A stretch of 64,000 nucleotides of DNA from Hyphomicrobium sp. (GTDB taxonomy: Bacteria; Pseudomonadota; Alphaproteobacteria; Rhizobiales; Hyphomicrobiaceae), in contig JAFWGI010000005.1 of NCBI GenBank assembly GCA_017512425.1, forward strand, positions 310,001 through 374,000. The letters run 5' to 3'. The position numbers and the translations under genes are program-made. The notes under the pieces are model-generated. The model was given only the letters and a program-made list of their open reading frames with translations. It ran no database searches and had not been told where the DNA came from. Shown here piece by piece: positions 34,672 through 42,998 of this stretch. Position 1 is the first letter of the stretch; every line of letters begins with the position of its first letter.

Positions 34672-36177
34672 TTAATGATTGCCGCCAGACAGCCTTTTAA
34701 ACCAAGGGGCTGCCGCAAACAGCAGCCCTGCGGCGATTGCGACCAGGACGGCCTGCGTTAGAAACGCATGCGCGAGTGCCGCCGGTTCGGTGCTCGAAAA
34801 GCCGCCTGCGAGCACGCCAGCGAGCTTATTTCCGAACGCGGTTGCCAAGAACCAGAGGCCGAGAACCAAACCCGTCATGCGTGCGGGCGCAAGTTTTGTC
34901 ATGGTCGAAAGTCCAACCGGGCTCAGCAGCAACTCGCCGGTGGTCTGCAACGCAAATAGCCCGATGAGCCAGAGTGGTGACACTTTGCCGGAGGCTGCAA
35001 GGGTAGCGGCCGGTACCATCAAAATGAACGACGCCGAGAGGAACAGCAGTCCGATAGCAAATTTGACGGCCGACGATGGCTGGCGTGCGCCGAGGCGCAT
35101 CCATAATGCTGCGAAAAGGGGCGCCAACAGAATGACAAATATCGGATTGATCGACTGGAACCACGCCGATGGGAATGGCACGCCGGCAATGTCGGTGCGC
35201 GTCAATTGATCTGCAAAGAGCGCGATGGTCGTGCCGGCCTGTTCGAAAATCGCCCAGAAGATCATAGAAGCGATGAACAGTATGCCGATGGCCGCGAGCC
35301 TCTGAGCGTCTTCTGACGATTGCCGCGCCGCGTATACGATACCCGCCAAGGGTAGAACGAGAAACAGCCAGCGCAGCCACGTCAGGTCTGGATGATCCGA
35401 TGCGACAGCCAAGGCAAGCAGCGCGACCGTACCGGCAATGACGTAGGCGCTTTGCCGCCAAAACGCGCTAGCATCGCCGGAGCCGTTGCGATCGTACCCG
35501 TGGTCGGTGTCGGGGAGTGCTGCCGACGTGCGCGCGAACGTCAGCATCGCGATCGTCATGCCGACGCCGGCTGCCGCAAAGCCCCAATGCCAACTTTTGG
35601 CGGGATCGAAGCCGTTGTCGGCCAGAAGCGCCTTGAACCACACGCTCTGCGCCAGAAAGCCCGTCACGAGTGGCGCAATGAAGCCACCTATGTTGATGCC
35701 CATATAGAAAATCGAGAACCCGGCGTCGCGGCGTGTGTCTCCCGGCGCGTACAGCGCACCGACCAATGCCGAGATGTTCGGCTTGAACAAGCCTGTCCCG
35801 ACGGCAATTAGCGCAAGGCCGATGTAGAAACTTTCGATGCTCGGGACCGCCAGAGCGTAATGACCGAGTGCGATTGTCCATCCGCCGGCGAGGACCGCGC
35901 GCTTTGCGCCGAGCAGGCGATCGGCGATAAAACCGCCCGGGATCGCCAGCATGTAAACGGCCATCGTGTAGTTGCCATAGATGCGTGCAGCATCAGCAGT
36001 TGCGAGCCCCATACCGCCGCCCGCGATTGGCGCGACCATGAACAGCGTCAGCAGCGCGCGCATGCCGTAGTATGAGAAGCGCTCCCACAGCTCCGTAAAA
36101 AAGAGCGGCGCCAAGCCCGGCGCTTGGCCGGCAAAGAGCCCGCGTGATCTGCTGGCAACCGGATTTGTAGTGTTCAT
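34672..36177 (-). CDS. Proton-dependent oligopeptide transporter (POT/PTR2)
   Basis: About 501 residues with 12-14 membrane helices. The signature FFTELWERFSYYGMRALL at the start contains the ExxERFxYY proton-coupling motif, and GGFIADRLLGAKRAVLAGG and YMGINIGGFIAPLVTG follow. It imports di- and tripeptides with protons. The start is placed at MNTTNP; the frame extends 31 codons further upstream without a convincing ribosome binding site. It is the first gene of a block that separates accA from xerD. Confidence 0.9.
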   Translation of the reverse strand: MNTTNPVASRSRGLFAGQAPGLAPLFFTELWERFSYYGMRALLTLFMVAPIAGGGMGLATADAARIYGNYTMAVYMLAIPGGFIADRLLGAKRAVLAGGWTIALGHYALAVPSIESFYIGLALIAVGTGLFKPNISALVGALYAPGDTRRDAGFSIFYMGINIGGFIAPLVTGFLAQSVWFKALLADNGFDPAKSWHWGFAAAGVGMTIAMLTFARTSAALPDTDHGYDRNGSGDASAFWRQSAYVIAGTVALLALAVASDHPDLTWLRWLFLVLPLAGIVYAARQSSEDAQRLAAIGILFIASMIFWAIFEQAGTTIALFADQLTRTDIAGVPFPSAWFQSINPIFVILLAPLFAALWMRLGARQPSSAVKFAIGLLFLSASFILMVPAATLAASGKVSPLWLIGLFALQTTGELLLSPVGLSTMTKLAPARMTGLVLGLWFLATAFGNKLAGVLAGGFSSTEPAALAHAFLTQAVLVAIAAGLLFAAAPWFKRLSGGNH

Positions 36178-36391
36178 AGGCGGCAGCATGTCGGTATCGC
36201 CACGTGCTGTCAAAGCTCCGCTATTGCGACAGGGCTTCGTAACGCTGTGCTGAGTGTGCCAGTGCGGCACAGACCGGTAACGCGGCCTTAAGCAACATCA
36301 GCAGGGCCGCACCGCGAGATTGGTGCCGGATCGAAATCTTTACGATGCCCTCAAGCCTCGTCGCTAGGGTGGCGCAAGAGCTCTTTAAGAC

Positions 36392-37921
36392 ATGGTTTGT
36401 GCGCCAATGCATGTAATGTCACCCGTATCTATGCCGCCAGCGGCCGTTCGCGCGGTCCCGGCAAATACTCAGCGGTCGCCGCTATTGCAGCACCTCGTTC
36501 GGCTATTTGTCGATCGCCGCATGAGCGTGTCGCGGCCGAAGGTGCTGTTCACGGTGGCGTTCTTCGACGGAGTTTCGATCGTGCTGTCGAGCATGGCGGC
36601 TGCGTGGCTCCTCGCTGCGTCTGACGCTGGCTCGATGATGGCGTTGGTTCGCGCGGCACTGGTCGCCGTGCTGACGATCTCGGCGCTTCATGTGAAATGG
36701 TCCTATTCGATTTCCGCATTGCGCAGTGCTTCCGGGCAGCTGGGCAAAGTGTTCATTGCGCTACTGACGGTCTTTTTGACGTTGACCGGCGCCGCCTACA
36801 TGGCGGGGCGTGTTGCGCCGTCGCCGGATTTTGTCGTCGTGTGGCTGGTGCTGTCGTTTGCGTGTCTCGGACTTATCCGCGTCGCCGCCGCAGGCGTTGT
36901 GCGCGCGTTGACGGAAGCCGGAATGCTGGTGCGCAAGACCATCATCGTCGGTGGCGGCAAAGAGGCCGACGATGTTATCGCCGCTTTGCATCGCGATGGC
37001 GCGGCGCAACTCCAGATCCTTGGCGTTTTCGATGATCGCGCAGACGAGCGCGTCTCGGAAAGCACGGCTGCGCTCGCGCGGCTTGGCACATTCGAAGATC
37101 TTGAAAACTTCTGCCGCGATCAAGCCGTCGATCTGCTGATCGTCACGGTCCCGACGCGCGCCGAAGACCGACTTCTGCAAATCTTGAACAAACTGTTCGT
37201 GCTGCAAGTCGATATACGGATATCTGCATTGAATGCGCGGCTCCGGTTGAACTCGAATGCCTACAACTACATCGGCAAAGTGCCGATGCTTGCTGTGATG
37301 GACCGTCCGCTGACCGATTGGGACCGCGCGCTAAAGAACCTCGAAGACCGGGTGCTTGGCGCGCTGCTACTGCTATTGGTGACGCCCATTATGGCGATTG
37401 CCGCTCTTGCTATTCGACTCGACAGCAAGGGGCCAATTTTCTTCAAGCAGAAGCGGTACGGCTTCAATAACGAGCTGATTGAAGTCTTCAAGTTCCGCTC
37501 GATGTACACCGATCTCGCTGACGCCACGGCCAGTAAACTGGTGACCCGCGATGACCCGCGCGTCACGCCTGTGGGCCGGTTCATTCGGCGCACGAGCATC
37601 GACGAGCTGCCGCAGTTGTTCAATGTCATTCTCGGCAACATGTCGCTTGTCGGTCCGCGTCCGCACGCAACGCAGGCGAAGGCTGGGCAAGATCTCTATC
37701 AGGACGTCGTGCAGGGTTATTACGCGCGTCATCGCGTCAAGCCGGGTGTTACGGGATGGGCGCAGATCAACGGCTGGCGCGGCGAGACCGATACGCACGA
37801 CAAGATCCAGAGCCGCGTCGAGTACGATCTCTATTATATCGATAACTGGTCGGTGCTGCTCGATCTCTACGTCATCGCGCTGACGCCATTCTCGCTGCTA
37901 TCGGCCAAAAATGCATACTAG
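36392..37921 (+). CDS. Undecaprenyl-phosphate sugar phosphotransferase (WcaJ/ExoY type)
   Basis: The 509-residue protein has four to five N-terminal membrane helices, a CoA-binding-like Rossmann domain (about residues 175-290, with KTIIVGGGKEADDVI), one more helix and the C-terminal bacterial sugar transferase domain. That domain shows GPIFFKQKRYGFNNE, VFKFRSMYTD, RRTSIDELPQLFNVILG, MSLVGPRPHA and KPGVTGWAQINGWRG. It places the first sugar phosphate on undecaprenyl phosphate to start exopolysaccharide repeat units. It overlaps the next gene by 11 bases, forming a two-gene operon. Confidence 0.92.
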   Translation: MVCAPMHVMSPVSMPPAAVRAVPANTQRSPLLQHLVRLFVDRRMSVSRPKVLFTVAFFDGVSIVLSSMAAAWLLAASDAGSMMALVRAALVAVLTISALHVKWSYSISALRSASGQLGKVFIALLTVFLTLTGAAYMAGRVAPSPDFVVVWLVLSFACLGLIRVAAAGVVRALTEAGMLVRKTIIVGGGKEADDVIAALHRDGAAQLQILGVFDDRADERVSESTAALARLGTFEDLENFCRDQAVDLLIVTVPTRAEDRLLQILNKLFVLQVDIRISALNARLRLNSNAYNYIGKVPMLAVMDRPLTDWDRALKNLEDRVLGALLLLLVTPIMAIAALAIRLDSKGPIFFKQKRYGFNNELIEVFKFRSMYTDLADATASKLVTRDDPRVTPVGRFIRRTSIDELPQLFNVILGNMSLVGPRPHATQAKAGQDLYQDVVQGYYARHRVKPGVTGWAQINGWRGETDTHDKIQSRVEYDLYYIDNWSVLLDLYVIALTPFSLLSAKNAY

Positions 37922-39176
37922 AGCCATCAATTTTTCCCCGGTCGGCGATTGGGTGGTCAGCAGGAGTATGCTGGCGCACATCGCCGTTGCGGCGGCGATG
38001 GTGACGAGTGCCATCGTTTTTTCGGAGCCGGCTATTGCAGACGCGCTGATGGGCGGCGTGATCATCGCCGTGCCGGTTCTGGGCGCCGTGAAATTCGGGC
38101 GCGTGGCTGTTGTCAACTTTGCGTTTTGGATTGCGCTTGTCGCGCTCGGCCTCGCGGCAACAGCATTCTCGCCGACATTCGAGGCGGCGCTGAAGCATCA
38201 GCTGGTGACGTTGTTTCTAGCTGCCGGCGCTTTTGTGCTTGCCGGTTACATCGCTGCCGATCCGCTGCCGCGCGTGACGCTTGTCTTCTGGTGCTACACG
38301 GTCGCCTGCCTGCTGGCGACGCTTGCGGCCATCGCCGGGTATTTCAGCCTTGTGCCGTCCGCCTACGATCTCTTTACGAACTACGGTCGCGCCCGCGGAA
38401 CGTTCAAAGACCCGAACGTGTATGGCGCGGCGCTTGGTCCTGCGGTCACATTCGCGGCGTGGATCATGCTGCGCGAGCCGGCAAAGCGCGCGGCAATCGC
38501 GGCATTCGTCGTGCTGCCGATGGTTGTCGGGCTCCTGCTGTGTTTCTCGCGCGGTGCATGGCTGTCCGTCATATTCTCGCTCGCAGTTCTCGGCGCGGTG
38601 ACATTGGTGACGTCGCGCCGAAGTTCGGATTTTCACCGCCTAGGCACGGTCGGCATTATCGGCGTGGTGACGGCGGCGCTTGCGCTATTTGCCGTGATGC
38701 AAGTCGAGCAGGTGCGTAGTCTTCTCGATCAGCGTGCTTCGCTCGATCAGAGCTATGACGTCGGGCCGGAAGGGCGGTTCGGCGGACAGGAAAAGGCGCG
38801 CGCGCTTATTCTTGAGAACCCGCTTGGCATCGGCACGCACACGTTTCGTGAAAAGTATCACCACGAAGAACCGCACAACGTTTACCTGACGCAGTTCCTC
38901 AATGCCGGATGGCTGGGTGGGCTGATTTATGCCGTTTCGGTTATGACGACGCTGATCGTCGGACTACGCGCGTCGCTCATGAATGGCGTGTTGCAGGGCG
39001 GCTTCCTGGTCGCAACGGCGGCGTTTGCAGGATTGGCATTTGAAGGCTTCGTGATCGACACCGATCACTGGCGTCACTTTTTCATACTGATGGCGTGCAT
39101 CTGGGGATTGGCGGACGCCGCGCCGCCCATTATCGATCCGTCGCGGCGGCGCGACGATCCATTGACCGCTGCGTAG
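37911..39176 (+). CDS. O-antigen ligase/polymerase-like membrane protein
   Basis: The 421-residue protein has about ten membrane segments and a large periplasmic loop. The family motif is present: EPHNVYLTQFLNAGWLGGLIY, with RGTFKDPNVYGAAL and CFSRGAWLSV earlier. It likely polymerises or exports the polysaccharide begun by the upstream transferase, to which it is coupled by an 11-base overlap. The start ATG is at CATACTAG, right at the end of the upstream gene. It is a distant relative of the protein at 10.5-11.9 kb. Confidence 0.86.
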   Translation: MHTRAINFSPVGDWVVSRSMLAHIAVAAAMVTSAIVFSEPAIADALMGGVIIAVPVLGAVKFGRVAVVNFAFWIALVALGLAATAFSPTFEAALKHQLVTLFLAAGAFVLAGYIAADPLPRVTLVFWCYTVACLLATLAAIAGYFSLVPSAYDLFTNYGRARGTFKDPNVYGAALGPAVTFAAWIMLREPAKRAAIAAFVVLPMVVGLLLCFSRGAWLSVIFSLAVLGAVTLVTSRRSSDFHRLGTVGIIGVVTAALALFAVMQVEQVRSLLDQRASLDQSYDVGPEGRFGGQEKARALILENPLGIGTHTFREKYHHEEPHNVYLTQFLNAGWLGGLIYAVSVMTTLIVGLRASLMNGVLQGGFLVATAAFAGLAFEGFVIDTDHWRHFFILMACIWGLADAAPPIIDPSRRRDDPLTAA

Positions 39177-39187
39177 AGAGCTGGTGC

Positions 39188-39847
39188 CTATGCGCCGCGA
39201 TCGCCGGAGATGACCTTGCCCATCCATTCGTCGATCGTCGTCGTGCCGATTTTCTCGACGGTTTCGCGCTCGCTTGGACGGACGACATCTTGCAGCGCGT
39301 CGATGCGCTTCCACTCGCAGAATGGTGTCTCGGATTCGACGCCCGGTGCGTAGCGCGACGATTCTGTCTTCTGATACCGGTGAACGTACCGCGGGCAGTT
39401 CATCCACGTCTCGTGAACGGTGACTTTGACTGCCAGTTCCGCATCCTTGAAGTGTGCGAGCTCTGGGCCCGCTACGATGACTTCGGCACGGCCCTGCAGG
39501 CGCAAGCGGAACGGCTTTTCGAAATCGATAAACAGCATGCCGATCTCGGGGTTGGCCGTTATGTTACCGATCGAGAAATACATGCCGTTGCCGTCATAGC
39601 TCGGAAAAATAAGCGTCGTCGCGTCGAGAACTTTGACGAAGCCCGGCGTGCCGCCTTTGTAAGATACGGTCGGACGGCCTTTGTGATCGACGCTCGTTAG
39701 AAAGAACATGTCGCGGCTTTCGATGAAAGCTTTGCCCATCTCATCGACTTCCGGCTTCACAGCAATGGCCTCGATCCGATCGGCAAGTGTGCGCGTATCG
39801 AACGCCATCTGCATCGCGCGGTGGCTTTCTCCGTAGAGGCGGCTCAT
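39188..39847 (-). CDS. Pyridoxamine 5'-phosphate oxidase-like FMN-binding protein
   Basis: About 219 residues in the FMN split-barrel fold: FFLTSVDHKGRPTVSYKGGTPGF, TLIFPSYDGNGMYFSIGNITANPEIGMLFIDFE and a C-terminal NCPRYVHRYQ segment. This is the PPOX-like group rather than PdxH; such proteins reduce or bind flavin, heme or F420-like ligands and the substrate is unknown. ATG 39847 (MSRLYGESHR) is preferred over 39859. Convergent with the polysaccharide operon. Confidence 0.85.
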   Translation of the reverse strand: MSRLYGESHRAMQMAFDTRTLADRIEAIAVKPEVDEMGKAFIESRDMFFLTSVDHKGRPTVSYKGGTPGFVKVLDATTLIFPSYDGNGMYFSIGNITANPEIGMLFIDFEKPFRLRLQGRAEVIVAGPELAHFKDAELAVKVTVHETWMNCPRYVHRYQKTESSRYAPGVESETPFCEWKRIDALQDVVRPSERETVEKIGTTTIDEWMGKVISGDRGA

Positions 39848-39907
39848 GTGAAGCTCCATTCTGATCTCAGTTGAGCGAAACTTATCAGCGTCCTCGGCAA
39901 CTGTCCG

Positions 39908-40825
39908 TTATTTCTTTGCCAGAGGGTGGTGGTCGTTGACGAGTTTCTTCAAGCGTTCCTGCAGGACATGCGTATAGATTTCTGTCGTCGAAATATCGGC
40001 ATGGCCTAGCAGTTGCTGCACGGCGCGCAGATCGGCGCCGCGATCCAGGAGATGACTCGCGAAGGCGTGACGCAACACGTGCGGCGAGACGCGTTCTGGA
40101 TCGATCCCGGCGATGTCCGCGATTTCCTTCAAGTCGAGCGCAAATCCTTGCCGGGTAACGTGGCCTTCCGCAGCCTTTGATGCGAAGAGCCAAGGCGAAT
40201 TATCGAAGCGGCCGGAGACCGCGAGATAGCGGTCTAAGGCTTGCCGGGCGGCCGGATTAAGCGGCACCATCCGCTCACGTCCGCCTTTGCCTTTGATCGT
40301 CAGCACGCGCGGATCGCCGCGCAAGACGCTCCGCGGCAGCGAAACCAATTCGCTGACACGCATGCCGGTAGCGTAGAGAATTTCGAGCAAGCACAGAAAT
40401 CGCAGCGCGCGAAACAGTTCGCGGCCTTCAACAGCCTCGGTACGGCTCGCCGCCGCCGCGATAAGCCGGTCGACTTCCGCGATGCTCAGAACTTTAGGCA
40501 GCGCGCGCGCTTTCTTCGGTCCGGACAGGCCAGCGGCTGGATCGTTTGCGACAATGCCTTCACTGGCGAGGAATTTATAGAACTGCCTGATAGAGGAAAG
40601 CCGACGGGCGCGGGACGATGACGCTAGTCCCTCGTCTGTCAGCGTTTGCAGGTAGGCTTGTACATCTTTGCTGTCCGAGGTTGCAGCGTTGCGCCCGCGC
40701 GTATCGAGAAAAGACAGAAATTGGTCGAGGTCACGGCTGTAAGCGTCGATGGTGTTTTGCGCCGCGCCGCGCTCCGCCGCGATCATTTCAAGAAAGTTTT
40801 TCAGATGCGCGGTATCGAGCGACAT
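39908..40825 (-). CDS. xerD: Site-specific tyrosine recombinase XerD
   Basis: The 305-residue protein is full length for XerD. The N-terminal SAM-like DNA-binding domain covers residues 1-90. The catalytic domain has Arg156 (ATGMRVSEL), Lys180 (TIKGKGGRER), His249/Arg252 (PHVLRHAFASH), His275 (LLGHADIS) and Tyr284 (EIYTHV), so all active-site residues are intact. With XerC it resolves chromosome dimers at dif. It is a core gene here, not part of a mobile element. Confidence 0.95.
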   Translation of the reverse strand: MSLDTAHLKNFLEMIAAERGAAQNTIDAYSRDLDQFLSFLDTRGRNAATSDSKDVQAYLQTLTDEGLASSSRARRLSSIRQFYKFLASEGIVANDPAAGLSGPKKARALPKVLSIAEVDRLIAAAASRTEAVEGRELFRALRFLCLLEILYATGMRVSELVSLPRSVLRGDPRVLTIKGKGGRERMVPLNPAARQALDRYLAVSGRFDNSPWLFASKAAEGHVTRQGFALDLKEIADIAGIDPERVSPHVLRHAFASHLLDRGADLRAVQQLLGHADISTTEIYTHVLQERLKKLVNDHHPLAKK

Positions 40826-40832
40826 GGCGCAA

Positions 40833-42545
40833 TCAGTCTACGGTTGTGTGCGGCCACGCGCCGAGCAGAGCTTCGACGCCGAGACGGCGCGCGTCGGGTT
40901 CAAGGCCGGCACGTTTTAATGCACGAATGCTATCACCAAGCGCAATCATGTGTGCGCCTTCGGCGCCGTCAGGCCCAAGCGATTTCATGGCCAACAGCAC
41001 AGTGCGGCCAAACTCCTTCTTGGCTGCGGCGTCTTGAAGTTGCGAAAGAACGCCGGTTTCCGGCAGATATCCCGAATTCGGTTGCGGCGTGCGGCTCGCG
41101 GCTTCCCAGAGCGGGATAGGCACGTTGTAGGAAAGTGCGTCGAGGACGGTTGCAAGGCGATGCAGGTCATCGGGTTTGATACGCCCGTTGCGCGCTAAGG
41201 AATCGAGCGCTGAAAGACTGTCGCCGCGCTGCGCGTAATTCGGGTCGGCGATATCGGCGAGCGCAAGCCAGTGTGCAATGGAGCCGCCAGGTCGGCCGGG
41301 TTCGTTGGCCGCAGTCACCCAACGTCGCGCTAGGTCGAATTGCCCGGACGCGATGCCGATTTCGGCGCCGGTCTCCGCAAACCAACCGATTTCAGGCTGC
41401 GGGGAAAGCGATGCCGCGGTGGGAGCAAGCATGGTCAAGCTTTGAAAATGCAGATCAGCCGTCCTGCAGTCTGCGATGAACGCGCGCATAAATCGCGTTT
41501 TCTTCATCGGCGTGCGTTCGTCTTCCGCGGCTTTGAAAAGCGCCGCGCGCCGGAACGGTCCTTTGACCGTGCCGCCTTGCAACAATGCGTCGGCGTTTTC
41601 CGTGCCTGCGTTGGCGCGATAAATCGCAGCCAGCATCTCAGGCGCAAGTGCGTTGAGCGATGCCGCTTTCTCGGCCGCTGCCAATCCGAGATTGACCGGC
41701 GTTGCCGCGTCCGACGAGAGAGCGACGAGCAGCGCCGGCTCACCTTTGGCAAGAACGTCTGCATGCGCAACGGTCGTGACGCGCGTCGCTAAACGATAGT
41801 CCAACAACGACAGCGGAGCCTTGATTGCAATTTTCGGCTTGGCACCGATGGATATCGCGTCAAGCGCCTCAAGCCCAGGCGAGGCCTCAAGGCCTTCTTC
41901 GCGCGCAAGTTCGGCTGCAAGCCCTGCACTCGCGGTATCATCGCGCAGCGCGGCGCAATATCCAGACAGCAGCACGGCTTGTGCTTTCAGCCTTTTCGGC
42001 AGCTGTGATTTTGCGCCGGCTGACTTGTCGGTCGTCGCGCACGCCTTGTCGGCATCGTCCGATGCAAGATCGTTGCGGGCCGCGAGCGTTGCGAGCAATG
42101 CGTCGTCACCGACCGGCAATTTCGCGAGTTCAGCCGCTGCATCTTTTGCGAGGCCCGAGCGGTACAAGACTTCAAGCCGCAAGGCCGTGAATCGCGCATC
42201 CGCGGCGGCGCCTTGGGCTGGTGTGATGCCCGCCGTAATCAGGCGCTTCCAAAGCTGATGCAGCGCCGGAGAGCGGGACGGAATTTCGATCTGGCTGATC
42301 AATGTCTCGACTTGGTCGGTCGTTAGCCCGCGCCAAAGCTCGAACGGAAGGCCTGACCCGTCGTTCGCCATAACGGGCGCGAGGTCATTTTTTTCGACCG
42401 GCACCGGAAGCGCGTCGCGTACGACCGCGTCGCGCGGCTCCGATTGGCCAGCCATTGACACGGTCGTCGCTATGATCGGCGCCGCGACGGTGATCATCGC
42501 TATTAGAATATAACGGAAAAGTTTCCCGGCAGATCGGCAATCCAT
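40833..42545 (-). CDS. Exported Ala-rich helical protein of unknown function
   Basis: About 570 residues from MDCRSAGKLF; the frame is open 13 codons further. An N-terminal hydrophobic helix (YILIAMITVAAPIIATTV) serves as signal or anchor, and the rest is predicted almost wholly alpha-helical and Ala/Leu-rich with repeat-like helical pairs, as in solenoid proteins. I do not recognise a domain. It ends seven bases before the xerD start and lies between xerD and aroK, so it probably is co-transcribed with xerD. A periplasmic scaffold role would be speculation. Confidence 0.8.
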   Translation of the reverse strand: MDCRSAGKLFRYILIAMITVAAPIIATTVSMAGQSEPRDAVVRDALPVPVEKNDLAPVMANDGSGLPFELWRGLTTDQVETLISQIEIPSRSPALHQLWKRLITAGITPAQGAAADARFTALRLEVLYRSGLAKDAAAELAKLPVGDDALLATLAARNDLASDDADKACATTDKSAGAKSQLPKRLKAQAVLLSGYCAALRDDTASAGLAAELAREEGLEASPGLEALDAISIGAKPKIAIKAPLSLLDYRLATRVTTVAHADVLAKGEPALLVALSSDAATPVNLGLAAAEKAASLNALAPEMLAAIYRANAGTENADALLQGGTVKGPFRRAALFKAAEDERTPMKKTRFMRAFIADCRTADLHFQSLTMLAPTAASLSPQPEIGWFAETGAEIGIASGQFDLARRWVTAANEPGRPGGSIAHWLALADIADPNYAQRGDSLSALDSLARNGRIKPDDLHRLATVLDALSYNVPIPLWEAASRTPQPNSGYLPETGVLSQLQDAAAKKEFGRTVLLAMKSLGPDGAEGAHMIALGDSIRALKRAGLEPDARRLGVEALLGAWPHTTVD

Positions 42546-42605
42546 CGGATGCGAACAAGGCAGGATGTGAGGCATCGGGCGCATCGCGACCTTGATACGA
42601 GAGGG

Positions 42606-42755
42606 TTATTGTGGTTTGCGGATGGTGACGCCGTGAACCGGCTTGGAGATGGTCTGTTGTTCCGGCTCGAAACGGGTTGCGAGCACATAGAGTCCGGACA
42701 TCGTGACGCCGGCCAGCGTTGCGAGTATGAATAAGAACCGGAAGAGGCTAGGCAT
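42606..42755 (-). CDS. Small single-pass membrane protein of unknown function
   Basis: Forty-nine residues starting MPSLFRFLFIL. One membrane helix (about residues 4-26) is followed by a short charged tail ending VTIRKPQ. Proteins of this size and shape are found next to aroK in many Hyphomicrobiales, from memory of such loci, with no known function. An upstream in-frame extension to 42821 lacks family character. It is divergent from the aroKB gene and 60 bp upstream of the unknown exported protein. Confidence 0.65.
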   Translation of the reverse strand: MPSLFRFLFILATLAGVTMSGLYVLATRFEPEQQTISKPVHGVTIRKPQ

Positions 42756-42998
42756 AGATTTGACCTTGGTCGTCGCCGCCGTTTCGTGACGAGCTATAGA
42801 GGCGCCAATATGTCGTGGCAACGCCGTCGAGGCCCTTAGCCGGTCCGTTTTAACGCGGCTGGCTATCGATTAGCCGTAACACAGAAATTCAAGCGATCGC
42901 GTTTGCGGATGCCCTCAGATCATGGCATGTCGTCGCTTGACGGCAGCAGCGACGACGGGAGCTGGCCGTTGCACCGCCGCGCCGAACCCGAGAATCGC

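Noticed and set aside
39908..40825. Tyrosine recombinase as mark of an integrated element
   Set aside because: Length, motifs and neighbourhood are those of the chromosomal XerD; no attachment repeats were seen.
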